The notes beneath the pieces were generated by a model. That model had not been told where the DNA came from. It did no database searches and worked only from the letters and a program-made list of their open reading frames with translations. This document shows, piece after piece, positions 1 to 14,513 of a stretch of 64,000 nucleotides of DNA. The DNA comes from Tetrahymena thermophila SB210 (Eukaryota > Ciliophora > Oligohymenophorea > Hymenostomatida > Tetrahymenidae), in NCBI RefSeq assembly GCF_000189635.1, contig NW_002476121.1, positions 124,001 to 188,000 on the forward strand. Reading direction: 5' to 3'. Within the stretch, counting starts at the first letter, position 1, and each line of letters begins with the position of its first letter. The position numbers and the translations under genes are program-made.

Positions 1-1144
1 TACTAAACTACTTACTGAATAAACAAAAAACTTAGGTAATTCCTTCAAAATTATTTTATTAAATTGATTACCTAAATCAGAGGTATTATAAGTTTATCTG
101 GTAGGTCTTATAATGCTCTTCCAGAGACTTTCATAATTTTTAAAAATATCCATTTTGGTTTTGATAATTAAAGTTAATATTATCCTTGATTTTATTTATC
201 AAAAATGTGTTAATAGTTTATTAAATGAATGAAAATTAATTGTTTTTAACTATAAATATTTATTTCTAATTTTACAATAATAAAATATCAAGAAAAATGA
301 AAGAATAATTGAAAGAAAAAAAAATTGAAAAATTAGTTAAATAATTTATTAATTATTTGATTTTTAATTAAATTCTGCTTTAAATAAAATGAAATCTCAA
401 AGAAAATAATGACTAATCACTAAAAATTCATTCTAATATCATATAGTTTTTGCTATAAAAAACTAACACACTAAATTTACTTAGAAGTACATTTATTATA
501 ATATGCCTATTAACATAAAGCAAAAAAAATTCAAATGGATTATTAATTTAATTATTAAATATCAACTGACTTTTATTCAATCTTGATAATTAATTATCTT
601 TCTTAAATCTCATAAAAAGGTACTTTTTAACAATTAAAAATTTTAATACTAAAATTCTAAACATAGCAATAAAATATTATTTATGATTATGATTTGGCAA
701 TGGAATGTAATAGAGTATCTTACCCTTATTGTTTGAATTAGTTGGTATACTGCTAATAATTTTAATTTATTTTTTTAGAAATTATGATCATATATATACT
801 ATCTTTTATTTTTTTGCATATTATTTAATTTATATTTTGCTAATAATTTATTTTCAAAGTATTTAAATCAAATGGTAAATCAAATTAAAAGTAGGATAAA
901 TATATTTAATCACTGAAAATTTAATAAATTAAATTGTGTCTCTTTTACATAAATTTTGTATAAATTTAAAAAAATTTTTAAACGATGACACACTATATAT
1001 TGTTATCTACTATATATTAGAAGTACTCATTAAAAAAAGTAGGTGTTAAGTATTTATATATATATTTTTTTTAGATAAATAAATATATTTATTTATTACT
1101 GAAATAATAATATATTTTTTAAGAGTAAATTTGAAGTAATTTGC
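1..1144. other. AT-rich intergenic DNA
   Basis: No frame here stays open with coding-like composition on either strand, and no tRNA-like or repeat structure stands out. It is presumably the 5' flank of the gene that starts at 1145. Confidence 0.6.
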
Positions 1145-3855
1145 ATGGACAACTTATTTGAATATGTAAAGCAGTAGCTATTGTGTGAAAAAGAAATCAT
1201 ATAAAATGTATATGATTTGTTATAGTTACTCAACTCAGAGTTTGCTAGAGAACTTTTAGATAAATAATAAGGAGATTTTATTATAACATATTACTTTTCA
1301 CGGTAGTCAAGGATAAAGAAATTTAATAAAGTATCAGATGAACTAATAAATTAAATTTATAAATATAGAAATTATAATTATATGATGCAAAATTAGTTTG
1401 ATAAGATTATGCAGGCAATAACTATGAGTAAAACATTGCAAAATGAAGAATAAAGCTATCAATTTTCAGATATACTAGATATTGGTACTATGTTTAAATT
1501 GCTTGAGTTAGATTGGATAAAAAGGCATAATATGACAAAAATGCTTTCTTAACCTTAAACAAATAAAAAAATTGAATAGATTAATTTGAAGGAAATTAAT
1601 TAAATCTCAAATAATTAAAATTATTTATTAACAGTAATTACTTAATTAAATTTATTTTTAAAATTAATTCAAATTTTATTTAGGACAAAGACTCAAGTTT
1701 GTAGCTATACTCAAATTTAAATGATTTAACTAATACTAAAAATAAGAATATTAATGAGGACCTAACTAAATTATAAAAAGATAGTTTTATTATTGAAATA
1801 GGACCACAAAAGTTTATTAATTAAGGAGAAGAAGAAATAAAAGACTCTCAATAAAATAATTTAGATTTTAATTGTGAAGAGGTTGATAAAATTATTTCAA
1901 AAAACTAGTAGAAGTGTCTTGAGTTTTTTAAATCAATTAAAGAAACTTGGAATTTTGAAGATTTAAAGTAAGGTTATTTTGAAGATATATAAGAAAAATG
2001 TATTTTCCATCATACTTTGAGTGAAGAATAAATTAAAATCTTAAATAAATATGAATAATCTATCACAAAATGCAGAAATAAAATTAAAGGTAATTAGAAA
2101 GTTTAATCTCGAAAACTTTAATCTTAAAATTATGAGAGCTAAGGTGAAAATGAATAATAAGATGAAAAATTAAATGGCAATAAATAAATTAAATTAGAAG
2201 GGTAAGATAATAATTCTTAAAAGTAATAAAATGCTAGTGATTAAAAGATAAAAAAAAAAAGAGGAGGGTTTAGAAAAAGAAGGAATCAAGTAAATCTGGA
2301 TCAAAGTTAATAAGATGCTTAATAGAGCATAAAAAACGAAAACTATTAAGTTTAAAGTTAAAATTAAAATTTGAAAGAAAGCTCTAAAGATATACACAAT
2401 TAAAATGAGTAGCTTAATCAAGCTATTTGCTCTGAACAAGTTGAAACTACTGATTCAAATGAAGTTAGTTAGCAAAGTTAGCTCAATTAAGATAAGATGC
2501 AAATAGAGGAAAGCTATTTTTAGAATCATAATAATAACACCGAAATTAAATCAAGCGAAGTAAAAAATAAAATTTAATCATTGTTATTTAAAATAATTTT
2601 ATTTACTAAAATATAGCAACAATAAAATAGATTAGTTTAAGAGTTTAATAAAATTGAATAAGAATAGTTTGAATAAAATGAAAATAATTTACTAAATCAT
2701 AAGGTTGATAGTAGTAAGATAAAATAGCTAAAGGTAGAAGAAAATAATTTTTAACTCTAAAGCCCCTTACAAATTTAATTTTAAGATAAATTTAGTAACT
2801 TTTAACCATACTCATTCATAAATTCTCCTTTTCCCTAATAATTTAATTGCAAGATTGAATAATTTTAATTAGAATAATTGAATTATCAAAATATTTAAAT
2901 GAACAACTCTGAATAAGAATAACAGAAAAATGAAAAGTTAAGCTATGTATAAAATGATTATAATACCACAATAATAGATGAAGTCAAAGCAAGGGAATTA
3001 ATAGATAATAATTTGTTTGAGAATATTTAATTAAATTTTGAAAATAATAACTTTGAAAATGTTTAAAAAAATGTAAGCAATTAACTAAATTATGAAGATG
3101 AATATGTAAAATAATAATTAGAATAAAATAAAATAACTCATGTTGATGATAATTAAAATATTAATGATTAAAATTTTTAGATTTCTTAAGAATTATTTAA
3201 AATAAAAGAGGAGAGCTAACTTATAAATGAAACATAAGTTCTGTTAAACAATACAAGTAATTAAAATTAGATTAAAAATAAAGATGAAAACAAATAAGAA
3301 TACATGGATTTACAAAGTAACCTTAACGAAAATAAAGAATTCAGATATTAAGATTTGATAATAGAAGAAGAAGAAAGTTAAATATTAGAAAAGTTAATAC
3401 AAACGGGAAAGTTAAATAAATCTCATACTCAAGTAAATGATGAAAAAGTTATTTTGGACAAAAATAAATCTAAAGAAAAAGATATCAGTGATATTTCTAA
3501 CTAAGCTGAAAATGCATCAAGTCCAAAAGACTCACCAATCAAATTAAGAATGGTTGATATTTTTGAGTTAAAAAGTCAATCAAATAATAATATTTCTAAT
3601 TAAAACACGTCTACTGAAAAATAATCTGAGCTTATATCTTAGAAAGTTAAATCACCTAATAAAATTTAAAAAATGAATAAGGAAAAGAGGAAAAAGAAAA
3701 TAGGAAAAACATTCAAAGAGTTAACTTTGCAAGAGCTTGAAATAATCAAAAAATCTTCTCTCAAAGATGCTTCAAATTTAGCAAAATAATTGGGAATGAG
3801 CTATTAAACTATGAGGAAAGTTATTGCTAAAGTCTAAAATGGAAACAATAAATGA
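1145..3855 (+). CDS. Gln/Asn-rich protein with possible C-terminal helix-turn-helix
   Basis: Two exons (1145-1633 and 1684-3855) joined across a 50-base intron with a GTAATT donor and TTTAG acceptor give 886 residues ending at TGA. TAA and TAG are read as Gln throughout. The first 160 residues look globular and helical (MDNLFEYVKQQLL start). The middle is low-complexity, rich in Gln, Asn, Glu and Lys, with a basic patch KIKKKRGGFRKRRN near residue 370. The last 50 residues are different: a basic run KRKKKIGK, then helices containing NLAKQLGMSYQTMRKVI, which has the length and hydrophobic spacing of a helix-turn-helix. That suggests a nuclear DNA-binding role, but this is inference from one motif and I do not recognise the family. 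ATG 1145 is the first in-frame start after upstream stops. The gene stands alone, head-to-tail with the giant membrane gene downstream. Confidence 0.8.
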
Positions 3856-4458
3856 AAGAGCTAAATTTTTTGATATTATTTTTTTAATTAAAACAAATAT
3901 TTTATTTAACTATGATAATTTATGAAAAAAAAATTATTTTAAAAATTTTTATTGTATTTTATACCAATTTGTATCAATTAATAAATAATGAACTTATTTT
4001 TCAAAGTAAAAATATCATTCAAATTGCATTTTATGTTTCAAGGACTTAGTGATTTTATCATAAATTTGTTTAAAAAATTTATATGGGATATAAATAACTA
4101 TCGCTTTTATTATAATCAAACACTAATATATTTAACTTATGTTGAATTCAAAATCCTGAAATGAATACAACATGGTTTTTTATTTGTTATTAAAGAAATT
4201 AAGTATATTTATTAATTAGCAGCTTAATAATTTTAATATTTAACAAAGATTAATATAAGGCAACCATTTTCCATTATACAACTCTTACTAATACTATTTG
4301 GAATTAAAAATACTTATTGAATTAAAAAAAAACATCTAGTTTAGGAATTAATTAATTGAATTTGATCATAAAAAAGTTTACAATAATAAGATTAATACTT
4401 AATTAAGTAACAAAAAAAAATAGATACTAATTAATTTGCACTTTTCAATTAATAATCC
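3856..4458. other. AT-rich intergenic DNA
   Basis: This 603-base spacer holds no coding-like frame. It must contain the 3' end of the upstream gene and the promoter of the gene at 4459, but I see no specific motif. Confidence 0.6.
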
Positions 4459-7400
4459 ATGTTATTTGCTTGGATTTTCATATTTTTTTATCTAGCATCC
4501 AAATCTTTTTAATAAACACAAGGTTTATGCAGCTAATTTTAGAGCATATCGCGTATATTATTCCTCAATCTCTCATTTATTACTACCTTATTTAAATTAT
4601 TTGATAATATTACTCTTTAAATAAAGACTATCCTTTTTATTTTAATAATCTAAAATTAAATTAAACTATAAATATAACGAATAGCACTAGTAAACAATAA
4701 CATGAAACTTATAGACTCTTTTATAATAGAAAATACTAATTTATTAGTGATGGCATTCAATGGATTTTTATCTTTAGATTAAGAATTTTAAAGTACGATT
4801 TTCTTCTACGAGATTTAGTAGAACAAATTAATGGGCACAATCAAAAGTAAATTACTTTTAAAATATGATTAAAAGTGATAAATATTCTACTAATAGACTA
4901 GAATAATGTTAAAGGAGTTTAATATAATACTTTGAATAGCTAAATAATAGTAAGTACAACTAAATTCCTTCTGTTTTATGATATACCTCAGCTGTAATTA
5001 AAATAAAAAGTATAAACGAATTTAGGAAGTTAGATATTAATAAATCAAGGTATTATTTATTTGATAAACTCTTATCAAATGAAATTAATCAACTAGTTAG
5101 ATGATAACAAAATTCAAATTGTTAATTTTCTTAGGATGGGTTTTACTGAATAAAATTATTAAAATATATATCATTATTTTTCAGAATAGCCTTAGCAAAT
5201 AGCTTTACTAGGTTTACCTAATGGTTAACAAATTATTCAATTTAATGTATAAAATATTGTTTTTGTTTCTGATTTAACAGGGACTAGCTTTGTTTAGCTT
5301 GTTGGAAGTAAATTAAACATTTATAAAAAGTTAATTTTTACTATTTATTTACGAATTAGATGATTTGAGTATAATAAAAAATAATGGTTAGTACATAGCT
5401 GACACATTTTTTATACCTGGTTCTTATTGTTTTGCTAGTGTAATTTCTTAATCAGCTAATCTGGATATATGGAATTTACAGGACTATGCAACTTAGCAAT
5501 AGCATTACGTTAGAACAATAGGTATACATTTTTAGTGAATCTTATTACATATTTTTATAAAAATTAAATTTCAGATATTCAAGTTAATTTTCTAATATAG
5601 CTTTAAGCAATCAGTAAGGGATAATCATAGATCAAATATTTTACTTCAAATAAGGATAGATATCATACATAATTTATACCTTAAAAAGAAATTTTAATGA
5701 AACTTCAGCTAGCTCGTATTATTTGGGATAAGTATGGGCTAGTTAGTTATAACTTGATTAAAATCTATTTATAACAGGCTACACAAATAGCAACTTACTT
5801 GTGAATGCAAACTAAAACTATCTTATAAAAATAGACATATTTTATTAGCAAAATATTCTTTTTGTTTATGATGATTTTGCAAATAATAAAATTAGGCTAT
5901 TTAGTTTAGATAACTTAGTAACTTAATTGTAGCAGATTCCTTAAAGTTTTCAAGGTATTTATTTTGATTTTTTAAAAATTAAAAAATATTGTAAAAATTG
6001 TAAATATAGTTGAGTAGTTTGATATGAGAACTCAAGCAAGTTGGGTAGGGCAAAATTAAAAGATCGTTTCATTATAATAAAAAAACTTATTAATTTAACA
6101 AAATAATGATCCATCTTAACCATTAGCTTATTAGATGGCTTATTATTTAAATCTCTATGATATCTCTTTTAAAATTCAATCTCAATTTCTTTTAACTGAT
6201 CATTACTTTAGCTTAGGTGATCTAATTAAGGTTTAAGGAGCAAACTCATAATACCTCTTAAGAGCATAAAATAACTAAGGAAAGAAGCTCAGAATATTTG
6301 ACCCTACATAAAATGTATTTATTATAAAGTCATTATTGAATAAATTAAACACTTATTTTATAGGTTATAATTGGGGAATGGGAAGTTAGTAATAACAGTT
6401 AAACTGTATTAGACTTCACAAAAAGTGATCCTAATATATAAATATCTGCTTTTTACATTAATGGGAGCTATAATGTTTGCTTTGCTATATATAGTAGATA
6501 TCCGAATGTCTACTAAAATGATATTACAAAATAAAATTATGGAGTAATAAATCAATAATTAATTAATTTTTTATCATCATATTTTTACAATATTTAATTA
6601 AAAAATTTTTAGATTGAATGTGTTTCATTTTCTACTGGTGATATGAATACTGTATAATATTATGTCTTAAACAATCCTGCAAACTCCAAGAGTTAACTTT
6701 TCTAAAGCGTATTTTACTCTTAAAAATAAAAAGAAATAATAGGATTCCTTTCATCTGGTTAATATTTAAGATGGAACATCATCACTAAAACTTTGATATA
6801 AAATGACTTCTGTAAATTAAAATAATTATTCATTATTAATTTTTAGTAAATAAAAATTTAAACTTTATAATTAGATAACATTCAAAATTGCTAAAACTCA
6901 CCACTTCTCTCTCCATAATACATCTAAGAAGAAGATTCTCTTTTAGTAGATTGCAGTTAAGGATTAACATTAATTTAAGTTTATAAAAATTCTGCACAAA
7001 CTATTTTAGTTAATAAACCTAATTCTCAATTAATGTCTTTCTAATATCTCAATATCAATAATAATAGGATACTAATTACTTTATAAGATTACTCTATGCT
7101 AAATTTAATAGACTTAAACGTTGTCTTATCCCCAACAAATAATATATAAAATAAATACTATCCTATATTGCTATATGATACAAATAAAATTGTGAACATT
7201 CTGCTGATTCCATCAAATATTTTATACATTTTTATGAATGATAGATTAAGTAAATTGAATCTTACACCTTGTGTAAACTATTCCTTAGATTCTTGCATCA
7301 ATTCATGCTTTAAATAATACAATTTTTAAGTAAGTGATTAATTATAAAATTTAAGTAGTTATGGAATTGGTTCCTCTAATAATCCTTTCTTATCTTCAAA

Positions 7401-10400
7401 TATGTTTCTTTTTAGCAGCCTAGAAGTATGTTAGTATTTTTCATATATATCTTTTTATAAATTTTTTTATTTTAATAATGTAGATAAATACAATCATTAA
7501 CATGTTCTCTCAAATTTCTTCTTTAAATAGTATTTAAGTTGAAATAAATATTTAGGGATAAAATTAATTATCTTTAAGACAGGAATATTTTGCTAGCTTT
7601 GAAAAAAATACGATTGTGTAGATTAGTTTTTAATCTTTATAGTAGAATTAATTATCTATTATTAACTTGGCTAATAATATGATTATTTAAAATTATCAGT
7701 ATTTTTAAATCAAAAATTTTGATCTAAGGATTTAAGCCCCTACTGATTCATCGTTGTTCATGGACTTTTAATGCAATTTAATATTTGCAAATATCCAATC
7801 ATTAAATTTAAAAAATTCATTTGCTAAATCAGTAATGACCTTATAAGATGGAAGTGTTAAGTTGATTCCTTGTACAATTTTATTTTAGAATAGCAAAGCT
7901 TTATTGTAAGATATTACCATTCAAAACATTTCATTATTCAACCCTGCCAGTTATTAAGAGTTATTCAGCTTTACTGGTAATCAATAAAATGTAAATTTAT
8001 TAATTTAAATTATGCTACCTATATTAACAACACAAATAAAAAAAGGAAATTGTATTTGATACTTTAAATATTACAAGCTCGTAGCTAGACGGTATGATCA
8101 TCATAAATAATAAAAGCCCTTCTTAATTAAAAATAAATAATTTGTTTATTTAAGATAACACATGCTAGAATACTAATACAATTTACAGCCTACCTATATT
8201 CCTATCAATGACTTTTTCTGTAACTAAAGTAAATATCTATAAAAATGTCTTCTGTAATGATGTTTCGCTTTTCAATTCTTATCCTATCAATGATGATTCG
8301 ATATAATCTCTAATTGACTCTTAAAATCAGTTTTAAAATATAAAAATTTTAGAAAACACCATTTACTATTCAAATCTAAAGTTTTTCTTTTTAGATTTGC
8401 AGCTTTATTCAAGTGGAAATCAGTCTAATTATATAAAAATAGAAGATCTTATGATTTAAAATAACATCCATCTGTAAACTAACTTGCTAGATACATCTAA
8501 ATCATACTTTTAAACATATATATTTATCAATAACTTTTCTGGATTAAATATAAGAAATTCTTATTTCTACAATTAATAAGGAACTAATTTTATTAAAACA
8601 GCTAACACTTAAAATGTAACGATTCAGAGGCTTGAGTGCATAAACGATATCTTAAATTAAACTGTAGAAAACGGAGCTTGTTTAAAATTTTTCTAAATTT
8701 AAAATACAACTATAGATTAATTAGTCATTAAGAATTAATTCTCAAATGGAATCAATTTATTTAGCTTATATAACTAGGATTATCAAGATATAGTTTTGAG
8801 TTTAACCAATTCAAATTTTACTAATAATTTAATCTAGTAAATACAACAAATTTAATTGAGTGCTAACATTATGTATATTTCTAACTAACAAGAAGGTAAT
8901 ATTTTACTTTCTGGTTTGATTCTTTCAGATAACACTGTAAGAGCCGTTTCTGATTTAGTAGCGTTATCTACTGCTGGGATATATATTGATAGTTTTACTT
9001 CTTCTGTAAATATATAAAATAGTAAATTTTTAAACGTTATGACAACTACGATACTATCACATTTAAGTATCAATGCTTAAAATCTCTCTATTTTCTAATG
9101 CAAGTTTTAAAAATAAAAATACAAACCTTTATCAGAAAAAGAGAGCTAATAAAGTTTAGTCCTTGGTGGTATGATGAAAGTGAATGTCTAATACCTAAAA
9201 ATAAATAACAGTTCTTTTAGTGACAGTAATGCATCTCTAGGTGGATTTATATATGTCACATCTCTTACACAAGTAGTTTTATCTATATCGATATTTGACT
9301 GTGATTTTTAAAACAGTATTTCAAACGATTCAAGTATTATTCACATCATAAGCCTTAGTGTTAAAGAATAGCTTAATATTTACAATAGCAATTTCACTAA
9401 TATAAAATCAACTAATACTGAATCATCAAGAGCTATTTTTCTAACAAAAGACTCTCCAACGAATTTGTAAATTAAAAAAAATTTTAATGGGAATTAATAT
9501 TTTTAATTGTATAAAATTTATAGGGGTAATTCTATGGAAGTTGTATTGAAAAATGTAAAATTTACTAACATCACTGGAATAAGTGATGTTAGCATTTTTT
9601 ATTTGCAAGATTGTTAAATATAAGCAGAAAAAATTGTATATTATGGAAGAGAGCAAATTTCATAAGAAATTCTTTAAGATGACTCATATTAAGACGGATG
9701 TCTATTCAATTTGTAGAATTCTTTATTGAATATTACAGGACTAGAAATGTCTAGTTTAATTTAGAGAACTTCACCTTTGTTGCTAGATTAAGATAACTCA
9801 AATAAAGCAATTATATCTAATTCTGTTATTTAAAATATTTACTTCTCAAATAAGGGCTTAATTTCAACTAATACTGATCTAGAATTGAAATACTTCTAGG
9901 TAACTAATAGCTCTTACTTTTAATATGATTCTGGGAATGGAGCTTTAATATCAATTTCATCATCTAGTTTAAAAAATTATATTAATACTTTTATTGCTTT
10001 TTAGCTATAATTTTAAAATATTTACTCCACATTAAATTAAGCAATACCTATAAACGCCATTAATTTGAATACTGTCTCAGTGTTAATAACTAATTCAAGT
10101 TTCACTAATCTAATAGTAATTTTATTTTGTAATTTTTATAATTTATCAAATTTAAATTTATTTATTTAGGGTGGAGCTGTAGCAATTTAAAATCCTCAAA
10201 AATTTTGCACTATAAAATTCTCAAATTTCTTACAGATTGGGATGTAATAATAAAGTTAATAATCATAAATTATAACATCAGCTATTTCCCTTATTCTTAG
10301 CAATGATGTAATGAAAAATGTAATTTAATTAATTCTAATATTTATAGTTATTTGAAAAAAAATAATATATTTTTAATATTTTAAAAAAGTCAACTACTCT

Positions 10401-13400
10401 AATTTAATTTGAAGATATAAATATAACTTAGTCTATGTCTTACTAAGGAGGAGGACTCTACATCAATTCAAACGCTTAAAATAAATCACAATCTTTAAAT
10501 TTGACAAGAGTTTCTTTTAACTAAAATTATGCAATTATTGGAGGTGGATATTTCATTTAAGGGATGAAAGTATACGAAAACTATTGTACTTTTGATTAGA
10601 ATAGTGTAAAATACTATGGTAGTTAGGGATTTTAATATCCTACTTTTATATAATTAGTAGAAAGTGATATCCTTAAATAATATAGCTATTAGTATAATAA
10701 TGATAAACAATATCTTCACCTAAGTAATATTACAAGCGGGATGACTTTGCCTAAATTGTCATTTAAGGTTTTAGATAATAAATATGAAGTTGTAAAATTT
10801 TGCATTGATTAATTATTTTATACTATCAGTGATTACAATTAACTTAATATTGAAATAGATCCAATATTTCATAAAAACAAAACTGACTATTACTATATTT
10901 AGGGGTAAGACCAAGTTGATTAAAACTGTACAGATTTTACTTTTACTTTTGACTAACTTTAATATATAGCAATTCCAAATGCTCCTGCTTAACTAAATGT
11001 TAATCACTACATAGTTAATTTGAATTACACTGTATTTACTAATTTAACTGCAAATTTTACAATTTTTTTGGATGTAGTTGATTGCAATATGGGTTAAATT
11101 AAATTATCTACAATAGGGAAATATTAAATTTGTTAAGCTTGTAGTTCTAATACTTTTACATTTGACTTTACTAAGTGTTATAATTGTCCTGATGGTGCTA
11201 CTTGCCCAGGAGGCTCATAAATGCTTATTTAAAGTGGTTATTGGAGAGAAAATTAATACTCAAGCATTGTAGTTAGCTGCGACAATAATTACAATAATTG
11301 TATAGGAGGTACTGCAGGTAATTAACTATGTTTAGAAGGACATATTGGTCCTCTTTGTGAAGAGTGTGATGTAATCTTTTTCTGTTTTTAATTTATATAT
11401 TTTTTTAATAGAGTTGTATCATATCACTCATAACTCAAATATAATTATTTTAAAATTTAGTTATTCGGAGTTATAAACGGAAATAGTTATACCAGAACTG
11501 GTGTATATAATTGTTCTCCTTGCAACGGTCAAGTAACAAATATAATAATTGTGATTTTTACAAACTTAGCACTTTTGTTTTAGTAATACGTTGTACTCAC
11601 TTCAGACATTACTTACAGAAAGGCTAAGAGTAGATACTACAAATCTTAAATGTAGAAAAGGACAGATACTTCTTCTTAAATGGCTACCAAAGAAGAAGAG
11701 TTAAATAAAAATTTAAGCGTTTACTTAAAAATTTTAATGAACTACTTCTAGCTGGTAGTTATAATAAAAAATTTTTAAATTAACATTCCACTACCTTTAA
11801 TAAATTTGCCTTAAACTATAAGTCGCCCTGTTGACCATGCTGTGAATACTTTAGACTGCTGGGTAAAAGATTGGAGTACAGGAATACCTTATGTTTATTT
11901 TAGACTAATAATAGCTTGTATTGTTCCTGCTGTATACTTTGCTTTATCAATGCTTCTCTACTTTTTTTATATGTTTTTAAAGAAACAAAAACCTAAAAAA
12001 TATATTCTCACTTCATCAATAATATTTCTCTTTTTATATCTTTAACCAGACATGATTGAGAGAACAGTAAGTGTAATAGCTTGCAGATAAATAGGTAATA
12101 AAGACTATTTGTTAGGAGATTTACTTTATCTCTGCCATACATAAGATTATAAGAAATACTCATATACTATAGGGCTTTCTCTCTTTTTCTTATTTTTAAT
12201 TATCGTGCCGGCATTTCTATTCCTGTCTTTAAGAAGAAATAAAACAAGGCTTAAATCAGAGAATTTTTTATTGCAAATGGGATATTTATATAGCGAATAT
12301 AAAGAATCCAAATACTATTGGGAATTTGCTAAAATGTATAAAAAAATATTGACAATCATGGTGATAAATTTTTACTATAAGGATATTACTGTAAAAGGAT
12401 TTATTGTAATATTTATAATCATTATTTATCAGTAGATTTCTGATAAAGTCAAGCCTTTTAATGTTTTAGATAATAATTATTTAGATTAGTTGTCTTGCAA
12501 AATAGCTGTACTCACTATTTTAATTGGGCTATTTATAAATAACAATCCTGATCCATATCAGGTTGTTATCAGCTTGATAGTAATGGCCATATTTAATTTG
12601 CTATTTTTTTATTGGATAGGACAAAGAATAGTTTATGAATATAAAGTACTTATTTAAAAGTATTACTTTTAAGTAAAATAAATATTCAAAAGATGTAAAA
12701 GAAGATTTTTTTCTAAGTCTATTACAAATTAACAATAATAGAGCTCTTAAAACAATCCTTATGATGCTGATTTAGAAAATTAAGAAGATAACCCAAATAA
12801 CATTAGCAAATACAATTTAAATGTGATTGCTGGATTAGATGAAGCAATTAAGGCTAATCCTAATATAAGATATAACATCACAGTCAGCAGGCATTTTCCT
12901 CAATCACTTTAACTTAGAAAATTTAACTCAAATATGAGTTAGTATTATCATAAAACAGAAACTTTACGAGAATAAGTGGCAATTGATTTAAAAAAATCAA
13001 AAAGTAGCTAAAGCTCTAGAACATAACATAATGAAGATTAATAAAATTGGTAGGACCAGAGTTAAGAATTTTAATTTTTTTAGAAAATCACAAACAACAA
13101 CAATAATTTTTAGGTATTGTAACCTCTAAGTTTTATAAGAAAGTAAACTAGTGTCTTTTAAAATCATTAGGAAGACCCTATAAATGAAGAATAGTCATAA
13201 TTGGAGCATGATCATATTTAAATCTAACAGAATGATATGTCAAATTATTAGTAAGATTCAGTAATTCATCAAACTGAAAAAACTAAGAAAAATGATAGCT
13301 CATTATCATAATTAAATCTAACAGATATATAAATAAGAGATGATAATGATTAAAACACTTAAAGTGATGAAATAAAAATTAATTTTTAATCAAAATACTT

Positions 13401-13893
13401 AACTAAATCACCTAAAGTTAAAAATAATGACTAATATGTAGGCAAATAGCAGAAGGAATCTTTTTTAGATAGTTCTACAATTTAAAATTTAGATTTTACA
13501 GTTAAATTTGGAGGTGCAGATACCTCAAATTTTACATCCCCAAAATTAAGTATATTTATCTTAGTTGATCAATATTAAATTTTTTTTTTAAGGTTTAGGA
13601 TCATAAAAGAATTAGACCAAAGAATAGTTCATCTTTCCTATTTAGTTGATCCATAAAGATAGTGGAGAAGTAAAAACTTTAAAATCAGCAAACTCCTGCA
13701 ATGATTTAGAAAATGAAAAAGCTTAAGTCCCATACTAAATTAATGAGAGCATATTTACAAAAAGTAAATTTTTTATTTTGAGTGAAAATATTTTCGTATT
13801 TATAAATTTATATTAATTAAATTAGGATAAAATAGTATATTTCAAAGAGAGAAGAAAAATACTGATAACAAAATACTTTAAAATGAAATTTGA
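4459..13893 (+). CDS. giant multi-pass membrane protein, paralogue 1
   Basis: Fourteen exons give 2882 residues: 4459-4846, 4897-5307, 5360-5521, 5601-5954, 6010-6314, 6364-6543, 6613-7425, 7484-7990, 8046-10115, 10170-10319, 10390-11370, 11461-13549, 13593-13763, 13826-13893. Phases agree at every junction; the acceptor at 5600 was chosen over 5574 because only it keeps the frame. The start MLFAWIFIFFYLASKSFQ is a signal peptide. Residues about 100-700 carry propeller-like strands; about 700-1900 are beta-helix-like, with GGGLYI and GGGYF near 1800. A Cys-rich stretch (CQACSSNTF...CYNCPDGATCPGG, about 2027-2056) precedes GYWREN (about 2062) and CLEGHIGPLCEECD (about 2095-2107). Several membrane helices follow to about 2505, then a Gln/Ser-rich tail. 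It shares this C-terminal half with the genes at 28652-38505 and 40225-49844, but lacks their N-terminal Cys-rich module. A surface receptor or adhesin is inferred; the ligand is unknown. Confidence 0.85.
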
Positions 13894-14078
13894 CATTATA
13901 CTAATTCATACATTTTATTAAAAAATTGCATTATTTTAATTAATTAATTAAACTAAATTGATAATATTATAAATTTGTTTTTGTAATTATTAATTTATAA
14001 AATTCAGTCAATTTTTCAATTTTAATTCATTTCTTTTTTTTTAAATTTTTAATTTGAGAAGATAGGATAATCATGAAC

Positions 14079-14152
14079 GCTCGATTAGCTCAGCTGGTTA
14101 GAGCATGCGGCTGTTAACCGCAAGGTCGTAGGTTCGATCCCTACATCGAGCG
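14079..14152 (+). tRNA. tRNA-Asn (anticodon GTT)
   Basis: A 74-base cloverleaf folds cleanly. The 7-bp acceptor stem pairs GCTCGAT with ATCGAGC, the D arm is GCTCAGCTGGTTAGAGC, the anticodon loop CTGTTAA carries GTT at 14113-14115, and the T arm is GTAGGTTCGATCCCTAC. The GGTTCGATCC segment matches the internal B box for RNA polymerase III. There is no intron and no encoded CCA. It sits alone between the giant membrane gene and the convergently transcribed phosphatase. Confidence 0.97.
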
Positions 14153-14153
14153 C

Positions 14154-14159
14154 TTTTTT
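14154..14159 (+). terminator. RNA polymerase III T-tract terminator
   Basis: Six consecutive T residues begin two bases after the tRNA discriminator base, the usual Pol III stop. Confidence 0.85.
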
Positions 14160-14513
14160 AATCTATAATTATCTACATAAAAATTTATTTTTTAAAAATG
14201 TATATTTTATATGGCAATCTAAATTTGCTAATAAAATATAATAAACAAATAAATAATATAAATAAAAATATAAAGTACTAAGAATATTTTAAAATAATTA
14301 TCAAATTAAAATTTTTTTTATAATTTATCCATTTAATTATTATGTTAAGTAGATATTATTTTCAGAATTGTATTGTAAAAGGACTGTTTTATTTAGAAGA
14401 ATTTATATTTTTTTACTTCTTTCTAAAATAAATCGATTTATTTGAAAAATATAATAATGTATTTACAAAAAGGTTAAATTGAAATTAAATTAAATATAGT
14501 GTATGTATGATTT
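14160..14513. other. AT-rich spacer downstream of the tRNA
   Basis: No gene seen. It separates the tRNA from the 3' end of the minus-strand phosphatase gene and probably holds that gene's 3' untranslated region. Confidence 0.6.

Noticed and set aside
2194-2439. Minus-strand open frame of 81 residues
   Set aside because: It is antisense to the Gln-rich coding exon at 1684-3855; its Leu/Ile-rich composition is the mirror of Asn/Gln/Lys codons.
8885-9656. Minus-strand short frames
   Set aside because: They lie antisense inside a long plus-strand exon of paralogue 1 that has consistent phase.
11842-12435. Short plus-strand frames that could be taken as small membrane proteins
   Set aside because: They are pieces of the membrane domain of paralogue 1, split only if TAA and TAG are treated as stops.
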